Position numbers and translations under genes: made by a program
Notes under the pieces: model-generated
What the model saw: only the letters and a program-made list of their open reading frames with translations
The model's database searches: none
Told to the model about the DNA's origin: nothing
Shown here: positions 55,021 to 64,000 of the stretch, piece by piece
How the letters are laid out: the number at the start of each line of letters is the position of its first letter
How positions within the stretch are numbered: the stretch's first letter is position 1
NCBI GenBank assembly: GCA_006384855.1
Contig: VCJN01001195.1
Location: forward strand, 1 to 64,000
Reading direction: 5' to 3'
Length of the DNA: 64,000 nucleotides
DNA from: Tetraselmis striata
Taxonomy: Eukaryota; Chlorophyta; Chlorodendrophyceae; Chlorodendrales; Chlorodendraceae

Positions 55021-56976
55021 GTAAAGTACTATATGAATTTCTCGTTTCCATAATTTCATCAAATTGATATGCGCACGCGGGCTCGCGTGTCGCCCGCCGA
55101 CGCGGAGCACCCGGGCTAAGTACAGGCGGATGTACGCACTCATTGCACATCGCCGCACATCGCTGACCGCACATCGCTGACCGCTGACCCCGCGGTGTGC
55201 CGCGATGTGCGGCACGACGGGCGGAGGTGTGGGCGGATGTAGGTGGTACGGTAGGTGGTAGGCGGTAGGTGGTGTTCGTAGGTGCGCGTTTTAATGCAGC
55301 CGCCCTAACTGCTGATGATTGTGTAACGCCCCAGCACGCGCATGAAGTACGGGGTCGCCTCACGGTCACCGCCGCTCACCGTTGAATCAAGCGCGGACAG
55401 CCGCGCACTCGCATCTGTGTTGCCTGCCGGTGGTGGGTTACATCCACCCCAACTCTCAACCCCCCCCCCCCCCCCCCGCCCCCGCGCGCGGCAGCAGGCA
55501 TGCCGGCAAAGGGATGGATAGCGAGTGTGTCGAAGGATGGCGTGTACACATGCAAGCACTGCCACGGGCATCGTGACGGGCAGTAGTGAAAGGACGGCGC
55601 GAGAGCGGCACTTCCTAAAATTCCCGAACTGTAGCCACTCGTTGAAGCGTGCGGCTAAGTTGCGCCGCAAGGCCGCCTTATCACAAGCAGCAGCAGCAGG
55701 GGCGGCAGCAGCAGCAGCAGCAACAGCAGCAACAAGCGCGGCAGCAGGAGTAGCTGCAGCCGTCGGAAACGGCCCGCCGGCGCCGGTCTCGGACGACGGC
55801 GGCTCGAAGGTGGACGATGTGATGGGCGTGGGGGAGGACCCCGTTGGCGAAGACGGTATGGACATCGACGCGCCTGCGTGGCCGCCGGCGGGCGTCGAAC
55901 CCGCGATGAGGGCGTGATATGGAAAGGCGATCCCGGCGACTTCTACATGAAGGTCATCGCCAAGAAGTTCCGGGGAGTATGGCACTACGGCGTGATAACC
56001 GGCGTCGTTACCGAGTGGGTGTTGGAGGACTACGGCGGGGCGACCCAGTGGCGCGCTGTTTTCGAGGACGGGGACATTGTGGGCCTTCTGCGTTCAGAGG
56101 TGAGTGGGCCCGGCCTGCGTGCTGGTGGCACCACTCAACTGCGGTTGTATGGAATCACACGCACCCGCCCGGTCGGCGTGGCAGGTTGTGGAGGCTATGG
56201 CGGCTGCCCAGGAGCACCCCCCTGTGGATGCGGACGGGGAGGCTCGCTTGGTAACCGTCCATGAAGGCGATGACTTGTCCAGTGAATCACGCACCTTGCC
56301 CGGCGTGCGTTCAACACAACCCGGCTGGCGGAGGCCAAGCAGAACACTGGCTGCCATGGCGTGTGCCATGTGCATGTGGTCCTGGGCTATGTCAGCATGG
56401 TCAACCTCTTCCCCCTCGCGCCGTTCCACCTGTTTTTTTTTGGCTTGGGAAGGGACTTCTGGAGGAAATTTGTCACCGTGCAGGGCCACATTGGATTCCG
56501 AGCTATGAAGCAGGAAGACCGGCGCCAGGCTTTAGTCCCGATACCCAGCAACTTTGAACGCGGGTTGCGCCCTTCGTTTGCAGTGTCCAAGAATCGAAAG
56601 GTAACCCCCCCCCCCCCCCCCCGGGCGTGGGCGTGGGCGTGGGCGTGGGCGTGACGGCATTCCCCTCCATGACTGCAGGGTCAGGCAAGGTGACGGTGCA
56701 GTCCGGCTGGGTCATGGAGGACTGCTTGCACCACATGGAAACGTTTTCCATTCTTAACGCCGGTCCGCTGCTCGAGGAGGCCCGGGTGAAGGCGATCATG
56801 ACCGAGAAGGAGCTTCGCGTCCCCAGGCGGTGCTTGGGCACATGTACAAGCGCATGCAAGGAGCTGCGTGGTTCGTCACGCGGTGGGGGTTGCAGAATGT
56901 GGTGACGGAGGAGGACGGCCCCGAGCGCAAGGCGCAGGTGGACGCGCTCACTAGGGAGGGGAGGACTCGATACCCA

Positions 56977-57679
56977 GCGCGGCGCCAAGGCGCGGCGGCC
57001 GGGGCAGCGCGGCGCCAAGGCGCGGCGGCCGGGGCAGCGCGGCGCCAAGGCGCGGCGGCCGGGGCAGCGCGGCGCCAAGGCGCGGCGGCCGGGGCAGCGC
57101 GGCGCCAAGGCGCGGCGGCCGGGGCAGCGCGGCGCCAAGGCGCGGCGGCCGGGGCAGCGCGGCGCCAAGGCGCGGCGGCCGGGGCAGCGCGGCGCCAAGG
57201 CGCGGCGGCCGGGGCAGCGCGGCGCCAAGGCGCGGCGGCCGGGGCAGCGCGGCGCCAAGGCGCGGCGGCCGGGGCAGCGCGGCGCCAAGGCGCGGCGGCC
57301 GGGGCAGCGCGGCGCCAAGGCGCGGCGGCCGGGGCAGCGCGGCGCCAAGGCGCGGCGGCCGGGGCAGCGCGGCGCCAAGGCGCGGCGGCCGGGGCAGCGC
57401 GGCGCCAAGGCGCGGCGGCCGGGGCAGCGCGGCGCCAAGGCGCGGCGGCCGGGGCAGCGCGGCGCCAAGGCGCGGCGGCCGGGGCAGCGCGGCGCCAAGG
57501 CGCGGCGGCCGGGGCAGCGCGGCGCCAAGGCGCGGCGGCCGGGGCAGCGCGGCGCCAAGGCGCGGCGGCCGGGGCAGCGCGGCGCCAAGGCGCGGCGGCC
57601 GGGGCAGCGCGGCGCCAAGGCGCGGCGGCCGGGGCAGCGCGGCGCCAAGGCGCGGCGGCCGGGGCAGCGCGGCGCCAAG
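56977..57679. repeat. 30-bp minisatellite, about 23 units, inside a transposase frame
   Basis: The unit GGCGCCAAGGCGCGGCGGCC plus GGGGCAGCGC repeats without visible change for 703 bases. It encodes a 10-residue unit (ARRQGAAAGA) in the transposase frame. The sister copy at 40409-40470 has about two units. Confidence 0.98.
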
Positions 57680-58285
57680 ACAGCGCATACAGCGGAATCG
57701 GCGGAAAGGGATGCATTACAAGCTGTGGACGGCAGCCGCTGAAAACTATGCGGTCATGCCGCAACAACCCCAGCACTGGCTTCTGGATACCTCTGATCTG
57801 GCTGACGGCGGCGGGCTGCGGGATGCAGGGCCGCATGACTGAGGTGGCGGTGCTGGTGAGCCCGGAGAGTCTGCATGCGGCGGAGGCGGCGCAGCCGCAT
57901 AGGCACTAGACAATGCTCTGAAGCGAGCCCCAATTGTCTGCCCAGCGCCTGCCCCAATGTAACGCACCAGCTTGGCAGCAATTGGCAGCTCTTTTGCCCC
58001 CCCCCTCCACCCCACAGACACACTACCAATACCAGTTTCTCATCCCGGCGGGCAGTTGATGCGTATACCCAGGCTTGTGCGTACGCGGTGCGGGGGGGGG
58101 GGGGGGGGGGGGGAATCACTATAGCTAAGCTAGTGATGTGAGATATGAGTGCAGCAACAGATATTGTGCAAGATATAATACGATGGCATGCAAGCGGGTC
58201 CCCGCTCTTCCACAATCATTGGCCCTGCTCCCTCTTGCCCCGCCCCCGGTGCCCTTTAGCTGCTCTCAGCATCCCGAGTGGGATG

Positions 58286-58590
58286 GGCGGGGCAGCGGTT
58301 GCTACCGAGTGAGGCGTAGCATCGTTTGCAGTAGCAACGCAGCCTTTCCGGTGTGACGCCGCCTGGATGTAACCCAGCAGTACGCGCAAAGTGCAAGTGC
58401 AAGCTGCTGATGGCGGGGATCCCGCGCGGGGGGGGGGGGGGGGGGGGCAGCGGCTGTGGGATAGGCGCGGCAGCGGTTGCTACAGAGTGAGGCGTCGCAT
58501 TGTTTGCAGTAGCAACGCAGCCTTTCCGGTTGCATAGTGTGACGCAGCCTGGATGTAACCCAGCAGTACGCGCAAAGTGCAAGTGTTACA
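58286..58590. repeat. Two-fold tandem duplication within the BED/Tudor-type transposon
   Basis: GCAGCGGTTGCTAC, GAGTGAGGCGT, GCAGTAGCAACGCAGCCTTT and GGATGTAACCCAGCAGTACG occur at 58291-58390 and 58450-58575. A poly-G tract lies between. The copy at 40280-40390 has one unit. Confidence 0.85.
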
Positions 58591-58627
58591 CGTCCGTGTG
58601 CCCCACCCAATGACATTGCGCCCGACC

Positions 58628-59329
58628 TCACTGACGGCATGTCTCGCTCTCCTTCAGCTCCTGGGCCGTCCGCCGCCTCACCCTGCGCACCCTACCAGCC
58701 GCGCGTGCCTTCTCGGAAGCCTCACACACGGCGGCGCGAGTCGCGTCGTGGAACGCGTCCCTGACATGGCGGAACTCCGCCCTCACCGTGGCCGTGGTCG
58801 GGCAGGGGACTGCCCGCTGATGGGTCGCCATGCATGGGTACTTGGGGCCGCACAAAGCCGGGGTGCCGTCGCAGCAACACTCCCAGTCCGTCCGTTGGCC
58901 GCAGTCCACGCATGACGGGCGTCCGGCCAGGACACGCACATGATAGTGCATGTGGCCGCCTCCCGCCACTGCTCGTAGTGCTCCGGTCAACATGGCGACG
59001 AGCAAGTCGGCATGTCCCGCAGGTGGCTGCGGGGCGGGTGGCGCGAGCGCAGCCTCGCTCGCCTCGACAACCCCCTCAGCCCGATCAGTCGCCTCGACCA
59101 CGGCCTCCTCCGCCTCCTGACGCGGCGCACCAGGCGCATCATCGTCGCCTGGCAGGGCGTCCCCCCCCGCAACGGCGCCGTCGGCGGTGGCCGACGCCGT
59201 CGTGGCGGGGTGTTGTGAGGAGGTGGCCCTAGACATAGGTGGGGCCGGCACCGCCATGTGTTGCTCCACATGCGGTGCGGTTCCTGACGCGACAGCTCCG
59301 TCGCACCAGTACCGGCGCCGGCACCCCAC
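58628..59329 (-). CDS. Cys-rich accessory ORF of the BED/Tudor-type transposon
   Basis: This ORF of 233 residues has an Ala/Glu-rich first half and then VRVLAGRPSCVDCGQRTDWE, CCCDGTPALCGPKYPCMATH and VRAEFRHVRDAFHDATRAAV, ending AQELKESETCRQ. The C-x2-C...C-x-C...C...C...H cluster should bind zinc and loosely recalls the C-terminal finger of piggyBac transposases. The same last 20 or so residues are conserved at 40150-40238 beside the other copy of the transposon, so it belongs to that element. Function unknown. It converges on the plus-strand transposase gene. Confidence 0.5.
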   Translation of the reverse strand: MGCRRRYWCDGAVASGTAPHVEQHMAVPAPPMSRATSSQHPATTASATADGAVAGGDALPGDDDAPGAPRQEAEEAVVEATDRAEGVVEASEAALAPPAPQPPAGHADLLVAMLTGALRAVAGGGHMHYHVRVLAGRPSCVDCGQRTDWECCCDGTPALCGPKYPCMATHQRAVPCPTTATVRAEFRHVRDAFHDATRAAVCEASEKARAAGRVRRVRRRTAQELKESETCRQ

Positions 59330-59564
59330 GCACGCCTGCTGGGCTTACCACCAACCGGCATGTTTCCTTTGGGAGGCGGTTCATCCGCGTCGGAGGTGAG
59401 CGGCGGTGCCTGTGTGGGTGTGGATACTGCCCGGCCATTAGGGCTCCCGCCGCCTGCCGCTCCGCCGACCCACGCCGCGGCGTGTGCTGCGCCCCGCATA
59501 GTCGCCTCGAATATAATATACATGACGCGGGGACGGGGGGGGGGGGGGGATTCGTGCGTTTCGT

Positions 59565-59867
59565 ATGTCGGCGGAAAGGCGTGCGAAGCTGCGGCTGGCG
59601 AAGGTGGTGGAAGTAAGCGTGGCGGCGTCGGCGGCGTATTACCGTGCGTGCATGCGTGCGCAACCCCGCGGCAGCAAGCGCCGGACTCGGCGTGTGCCAG
59701 CGGCAGAGCTGCGAAGCCATGGACACGGTACGGGATGCCAAGTCTGGCTAAGCAACTGCCGAGGCTGGCGGCTTAACCCCCATGTCCGGCGGTTGAGGGA
59801 CGGAAAGTGCGTAGAAGTTGATCGGGAAAGCGGGCATATAAGCCTGGCTGTGCTAGGTTCCTATTAA
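59565..59867 (+). CDS. Possible 100-residue basic protein, unknown
   Basis: MSAERRAKLRLAKVVEVSVA, then AYYRACMRAQPRGSKRRTRR, then HVRRLRDGKCVEVDRESGHI. A TATA-like stretch (AATATAATATACA) lies at 59510-59522, followed by a poly-G tract. The AAYY and Arg-rich N-terminus is reminiscent of the first residues of some Harbinger transposases, but no nuclease follows. Region 59870-60240 holds poly-C tracts and no gene. Confidence 0.25.
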   Translation: MSAERRAKLRLAKVVEVSVAASAAYYRACMRAQPRGSKRRTRRVPAAELRSHGHGTGCQVWLSNCRGWRLNPHVRRLRDGKCVEVDRESGHISLAVLGSY

Positions 59868-60245
59868 GTAATGGCGGTTTGTGCTAAGTAATTCGTAGGG
59901 GTAGACCATGCAGCGCAGGTAGGGGGCGGTATAAATGAGGCCGGGCACATATACTGCTCCACGAAACGACACTGTCGCACGTGTAGTTGAATAGACGCCC
60001 CCCCCCCCCCCCCCGCCGGTCGGCCCGCCGGGTCGGCCCGCCGACCCGCCACGGCATGTAATATTTGTCATGCATCGCCTGGGGTATGTGTGAGTGGATG
60101 CCCCGCCGCCACATCCCCCCCCCACCCCCCCCCCCCCCCCCCATTTACACTTGTGCACTCATTAAGTTTGGGCTGGTTTCGGAGCAATACATGTACGTAT
60201 GTATATACATACAATGGAACGTAGGACCTGCGCGGAAAGAGGGGG

Positions 60246-61390
60246 GGCTGGCGGAATGCGTTGGGGGTGCGTAGAGTAGCGTGTTGGTGAGATTCGGGGT
60301 GCATCGGACGCCGGATGCCCATCCACCCAGCGTAAAAGACGCCTACGTAATATTCACACTATATATATTCACACGCAAATGTGTGAAAACCGGACATTCC
60401 GTGCCGGATGGGTGGGAATACGGCGTCCGATGCAGCCAAAACCCCAGCAACACGCTATTCTGTGCACCGCCAATGCACTCCGCCAGCACCGCCTCATTCT
60501 CTGTCGATTTCGAAAACGCCTTCACATTACCCACCGGTAATTGCAATTGCCACCGTGTAATGTTGTCACGATGTGCGCACACAACAACACTTACTACCGG
60601 TTCCGACGCGGATGGAGGCGGGGCTTGCGGAGTGCGTTGGGGGTGCGTAGAGTAGCGTGCTGCAAATAATTGGGGTGCATCGGACGCCGGATGCCCACCC
60701 ACCCGGCGTAAAAGACGCGTAATATTCACACTTTATTAACACACAAATGTGTGAAAACCGGACATTCCGTGCCGGATGGGTGGGAATACGGCGTCCGATG
60801 CAGCCAAAACCCCAGCAACACGCTATTATGTGCACCGCCAATGCACTCCGCCAGCACCGCCACATTCTCTGTCGATTTCGAAAACGCCTTCACATTGTCC
60901 ACCGCTAATTGCAATTGCCCGTGTAATGTTGTCACGATGTGCGCACACAACAACACTTACTACCGGTTCCGACGCGGATGGAGGCGAGGCTTGCGGAGTG
61001 CGTTGGGGGTGCGTAGAGTAGCGTGCTGCAAATAATTGGGGTGCATCGGACGCCGGATGCCCATCCACCCGGCGTAAAAGACGCGTAATATTCACACTGC
61101 TTTATTAACACACAAATGTGTGAAAACCGGACATTCCGTGCCGGATGGGTGGGAATACGGCGTCCGATGCAGCCAAAACCCCAGCAACACGCTATTCTGT
61201 GCACCGCCAATGCACTCCGCCAGCACCGCCTCATTCTCTGTCGATTTCGAAAACGCCTTCACATTATCCACCGCTAATAATTGCAATTGCCACCGTTTAA
61301 TGTTGTCACGATGTGCGCACACAACAACACTTACTACCGGTTCCGACGCGGATGGAGGCGAGGCTTGCGGAGTGCACTTGCGGTGCACAG
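60246..61390. repeat. Three-fold tandem repeat, period about 368-370 bp
   Basis: The unit begins GTGTGAAAACCGGACATTCC at 60381, 60749 and 61119 and ends with GGTGCATCGGACGCCGGATG and a TTCACAC...GTGTGAA palindrome. The minus strand is open across each unit (SEPVVSVVVCAHRDNITRWQ, VKAFSKSTENEAVLAECIGG, LLGFWLHRTPYSHPSGTECP) and the reading looks protein-like. Stops fall between the units, so it could be a repeated exon or an element fragment. Confidence 0.85.
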
Positions 61391-61495
61391 ACTAGCGGGA
61401 GACTAGACCCATTGTCGCTTATTTACAAGCACGGGCGGTGCTGCCAGACCTGATCGTCTACGGCCGATATAATATTCACACTATATTAACATCGG

Positions 61496-61545
61496 TGCAC
61501 ACCGCCGCACACCGCCGCACACCGCCGCACACCGCTGCGCGCGCA
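61496..61545. repeat. Short tandem repeat (CACACCGCCG type)
   Basis: Four to five copies of a 10-base unit CACACCGCCG, in a region with no gene (61391-61660). Confidence 0.85.
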
Positions 61546-61670
61546 CATTCGTCGCACACATTATCCCGGATTCACTCGCCGTATCCATTACGCCGTGCTA
61601 CTTCAACAATAAACATTGCGAAATTACACCGACACAATGCCGCACCGACTAGCTCTTGACAATACGTGCA

Positions 61671-61678
61671 TATAAATA
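61671..61678 (+). promoter_or_regulatory. Possible TATA box
   Basis: TATAAATA lies 151 bases before the ATG of the small basic-protein gene. Its role is inferred from sequence and position only. Confidence 0.35.
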
Positions 61679-61821
61679 GTAGTGGCGCGCTGCTCCTCGC
61701 CTCCGATGTGTCGTTGACTGCTGCGGAAGGCGGTCGTCGACTGGGTGTTAGTTTCTCCACCTCGGCCGCCCCCCCCCCCCCCCCCCGCCCCCCCCCCCCC
61801 CCCCTTCACCGCTCACAGCGC

Positions 61822-62411
61822 CATGGCCGACCTCGCCCCCCCGGGCAAAAGTGGGCGGCGAGCCTTGTTGTCTCGCGTGTCCGCGCCGCCGGCATCGAGG
61901 AGGACGAGAAAGACATGAGGAAACGCGTGACAAGGTGGGCGCGCAACAAAACACTCCATCCTCCACATTAGCACGCACCCACTCGTGGCTAACTTGTGCC
62001 GCGCGCAGGTTCGTCCGGGAGCGCCGTAAGGCCCACCTCAACGCCAAGGCTTCCACAGTGCCAGCGGCGCAACTCGTGGTGGCCGAGGAGGCCGCATCCT
62101 CAGCCGCTTAAAGGCGAAACGATTGTGGCTTGTTGTGGGTGTCTGGGCACAGGGGGCGTCCCGACGCCAAGGTAAGGAAGCTCATGGCGGCGTCGTCGAC
62201 GGCACAGCCTCCCGGGGTGGTGAAGACACTGACGGATGACAAGAAGCGGAAGAGGCCAGTGAAGAAACGCCGAGGTAAGAAACTGACGGTCGCGGAGTCG
62301 GAGGCGGAGTCGGAGGCGCAGGCGGAGGCGGAGGCGGAGGCGGAGGCGGAGGCAGCGAGATCGTCGAAGCGGAGGGTCCCCCGGGCACGCAAGAACAAGA
62401 ACAAGCAGTAG
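61822..62411 (+). CDS. Small basic, probably nuclear protein; spliced, apparent frame shift
   Basis: From ATG 61822 the reading is MADLAPPGKSGRRALLSRV. One base out of frame it continues RAAGIEEDEKDMRKRVT to a donor (AAG/GTGGGC near 61936). After AG at 62009 comes RFVRERRKAHLNAKASTVPA, and a further segment from about 62157 reads GRPDAKVRKLMAASSTAQPP, TLTDDKKRKRPVKKRRGKKL, an Ala-Glu repeat and a basic end RARKNKNKQ. KRKRPVKKRRGKK is a strong nuclear-localisation type. How the last segment is joined is unclear, because a stop (TAA) ends the second segment at 62110. No family is recognised. The frame change near 61880 may be an error or damage. Confidence 0.4.
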
Positions 62412-62643
62412 CCCCCGCCCCCTTACCCCCCCCCCCCCCCCCCCAGGCGGGAGCGGCTGGCGGCGAGGGGGGGCGGGGGGGGGCGGGGCGGGCGTGGTCC
62501 CCCCGCCCCCGCACCCCCCCCCCCCCCCCCCCGGGCCACATCCCCCGATGGCAGCTGTCGCGAATATTGTAATTCAATCATTCTTCGGCAAACCGCTGCC
62601 TGCCCCCGCCCTCCCCCTCGCGAATATTTATGTAACGTGAGCA

Positions 62644-64000
62644 CTCTTTGGCAAAACATGGCAGCCAAACCGCCCATCTGATGACCTTTGATCGGACGGC
62701 TGGCAGGCCCGATCAGCAGTACTAGTACTGCAAATTCCCCAGTGTTACCAAATACGTACGGCTGCGATTTGCGCTCCCATGTACTAATAGTCGTACTTAT
62801 CCACAGGACGACTAGGGTTCGTGCCCGGGTACCGGGTACCGGGTACTACATCCCCGGTACCGGCGTCATAAATATATCGCGTACTACCCGGTACTACACG
62901 GACAACCTTGTACCTTGTACGTCAGTGCCATGTACGCTTCACCGGGCTCGTACGGCTACCAGAATGATGACAAAAAGGATTTATCGCCCGCCGGCAATAA
63001 CGCCGGATGTACTCGCACGTAACTGGATGGACGTGCCGCCACCAGCAGCAGCCTTCACGGATAAATAATAGTCGCTAGTAGTAGTGCTTCGTCACCTGTA
63101 TGTCACATCTGAATCTCACAGTGCGTGAGGTAGATGACGATGGTGCGGAGGCGTATCGCCCGCAGTAGTGAGGCAGGGGAATTGAGGGCCACTGCCAGGC
63201 GCAGGGTGTCGTCTCTCCTCGTCTTCTTCGCCGAGGGAGATGGCGCATAGGTTGTCGTCTCCCACGCGCAGCAGTGTCGGCTCGGTGTGGTGGTGGTGCA
63301 TCTCGACGCCGGCAGATGTCATGGTGCCCGTCAGCCACTGCGCGTGTTGCAGCTCTGGAGGTGTGTTGATGCGCTGGCTGATGGTAGCTGCGATGGCCTC
63401 CGCCAGCTGCTCCACCGTCGGCAGCTCCACCGGTGCAGATGCTTTGACCGTCAGTGCGCATCGGAAGAACTGTTTGGATAGTGCCGGGGGCAGTCATCCT
63501 GGGAGCGGGGTGGTTGGCTGCACTGTGAGATTCAGATGTGACATACAGGTGACGAAGCACTACTACTAGCGACTATTATTTATCCGTGAAGGCTGCTGCT
63601 GGTGGCGGCACGTCCATTTAGTTACGTGCGAGTACATCCGGCGTTATTGCCGGCGGGCGATAAATCCTTTTTGTCATCATTCTGGTAGTCGTACCAGCCC
63701 GGTGAAGCGTACATGGCACTGACGTACAAGGTACAAGGTTGTCCGTGTGGTACCGGGTAGTACGCGATATATTTATTACGCCGGTACCGGGGATGTAGTA
63801 CCCGGTACCCGGTACCCGGGCACGAGCCCTAGTCGTCCTGTGGATAACTACGACTATCAGTACATGGGAGCGCAAATCGCAGCCGTACGTACTTGGTAAC
63901 ACTGGGGAATTTGTAGTACTAGTACTGCTGATCGGGCCTGCCAGCCGTCCGATCAAAGGTCATCAGATGGGCGGTTTGGCTGCCATGTTTTGCCAAAGAG
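62644..64000. repeat. Large inverted repeat, 481-bp arms, 395-bp spacer, at right edge
   Basis: 62644-63124 and 63520-64000 are reverse complements with only a few differences and no net gap. They share TTTGGCAAAACATGGCAGCC at the outer side and CTGTGAGATTCAGATGTGAC at the inner side. The right arm reaches the end of the window, so the outer ends may extend further. The arms contain GGTACCGGGTACC-type palindromes. This could be a long-terminal-inverted-repeat transposon or a palindromic duplication. The 62412-62643 stretch before it has poly-C and poly-G tracts and no gene. Confidence 0.92.
63116..63430 (-). CDS. Possible protein encoded in the spacer of the inverted repeat
   Basis: The minus strand reads MELPTVEQLAEAIAATISQR, then TPPELQHAQWLTGTMTSAGV and LLRVGDDNLCAISLGEEDEE, which looks protein-like. 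The frame extends upstream as TVKASAPVELPTV, so the real start may be earlier or in another exon. The end overlaps the inner end of the left arm by a few bases. It is either the cargo or remnant gene of the element, or a host exon between two arms. Family unknown. Confidence 0.35.
   Translation of the reverse strand: MELPTVEQLAEAIAATISQRINTPPELQHAQWLTGTMTSAGVEMHHHHTEPTLLRVGDDNLCAISLGEEDEERRHPAPGSGPQFPCLTTAGDTPPHHRHLPHAL

Larger units (their letters stand above)
55405..58730 (+). mobile_element. BED/Tudor-type DNA transposon, second copy
   Basis: Inverted relative to 40165-42052 and highly similar over the shared parts. The BED finger has lost its first half to a frame change near 55560. The Tudor-like part (GDPGDFYMKVIAKKFRGVWH, 55930-56090) and the transposase core (GYVSMVNLFPLAPFHLFFFG, 56385-56445) remain. 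It differs by the expanded 30-bp repeat, about 590 bases of extra sequence (57680-58270), and a tandem duplication at 58290-58590. The outer end probably lies beyond the opposing Cys-rich ORF (58628-59329). Confidence 0.65.

Noticed and set aside
56503-57909. Several long frames through the 30-bp array
   Set aside because: Same reason as for the 120-bp array. Only the transposase frame entering from the left has motif support, and it is probably not functional.

Overview
The window is eukaryotic nuclear DNA from a GC-rich unicellular alga, most likely of the green lineage. The evidence is: genes split by many GT-AG and GC-AG introns; a U6 snRNA whose 3' half is of plant type; a plant-type AMI1-like amidase; eukaryotic transposon superfamilies; and dense poly-C/poly-G tracts and microsatellites. 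Nothing prokaryotic (operons, Shine-Dalgarno sites, CRISPR) is present.

Three conserved host genes can be read exon by exon. (1) A 10-exon amidase of the AMI1 type, 2716-7771, plus strand, with a possible upstream start at 2587 that would add an Arg-rich leader. (2) A two-exon UPF0598 (C8orf82-like) gene, 9258-8379, minus strand. (3) A 15-exon aldehyde dehydrogenase of about 639 residues, 29081-19233, minus strand, whose introns are AT-richer and carry repeats and microsatellites. A U6 snRNA gene with a TATA box lies at 30188-30291 and lacks a T-run terminator, because a dispersed repeat starts at its 3' end.

The rest is mobile or decayed DNA. At 1-1887 (minus) there is a gag-like ORF followed in the same frame by the start of a tyrosine recombinase, as in a tyrosine-recombinase retroelement, cut by the window edge. 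From 12 to 17.5 kb are three stretches of frameshifted protein-like sequence that I cannot name. A U6-linked repeat family occurs in at least six copies between 30.29 and 52.75 kb, including a near-identical 2-kb duplication (30840-32880 and 48430-50461). Between two copies sits a large multi-exon gene (34074-38303, plus) whose product appears to hold two tandem serine-recombinase catalytic domains and a Cys-rich C-terminus; this is the strongest candidate for something undescribed.

From 40 to 64 kb the window holds two inverted copies of another transposon (40165-42052 and about 55405-59330) with a BED finger, a Tudor-like domain and a transposase core. One copy has a 30-bp repeat expanded to about 23 units. 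A PIF/Harbinger element (42.1-44.85 kb) has convergent ORFs separated by a 120-bp minisatellite. There is also a tRNA-related SINE-like unit (52040-52310), a three-fold 370-bp tandem repeat (60246-61390), a small basic-protein gene (61822-62411), and a 481-bp-arm inverted repeat running to the right edge of the window.
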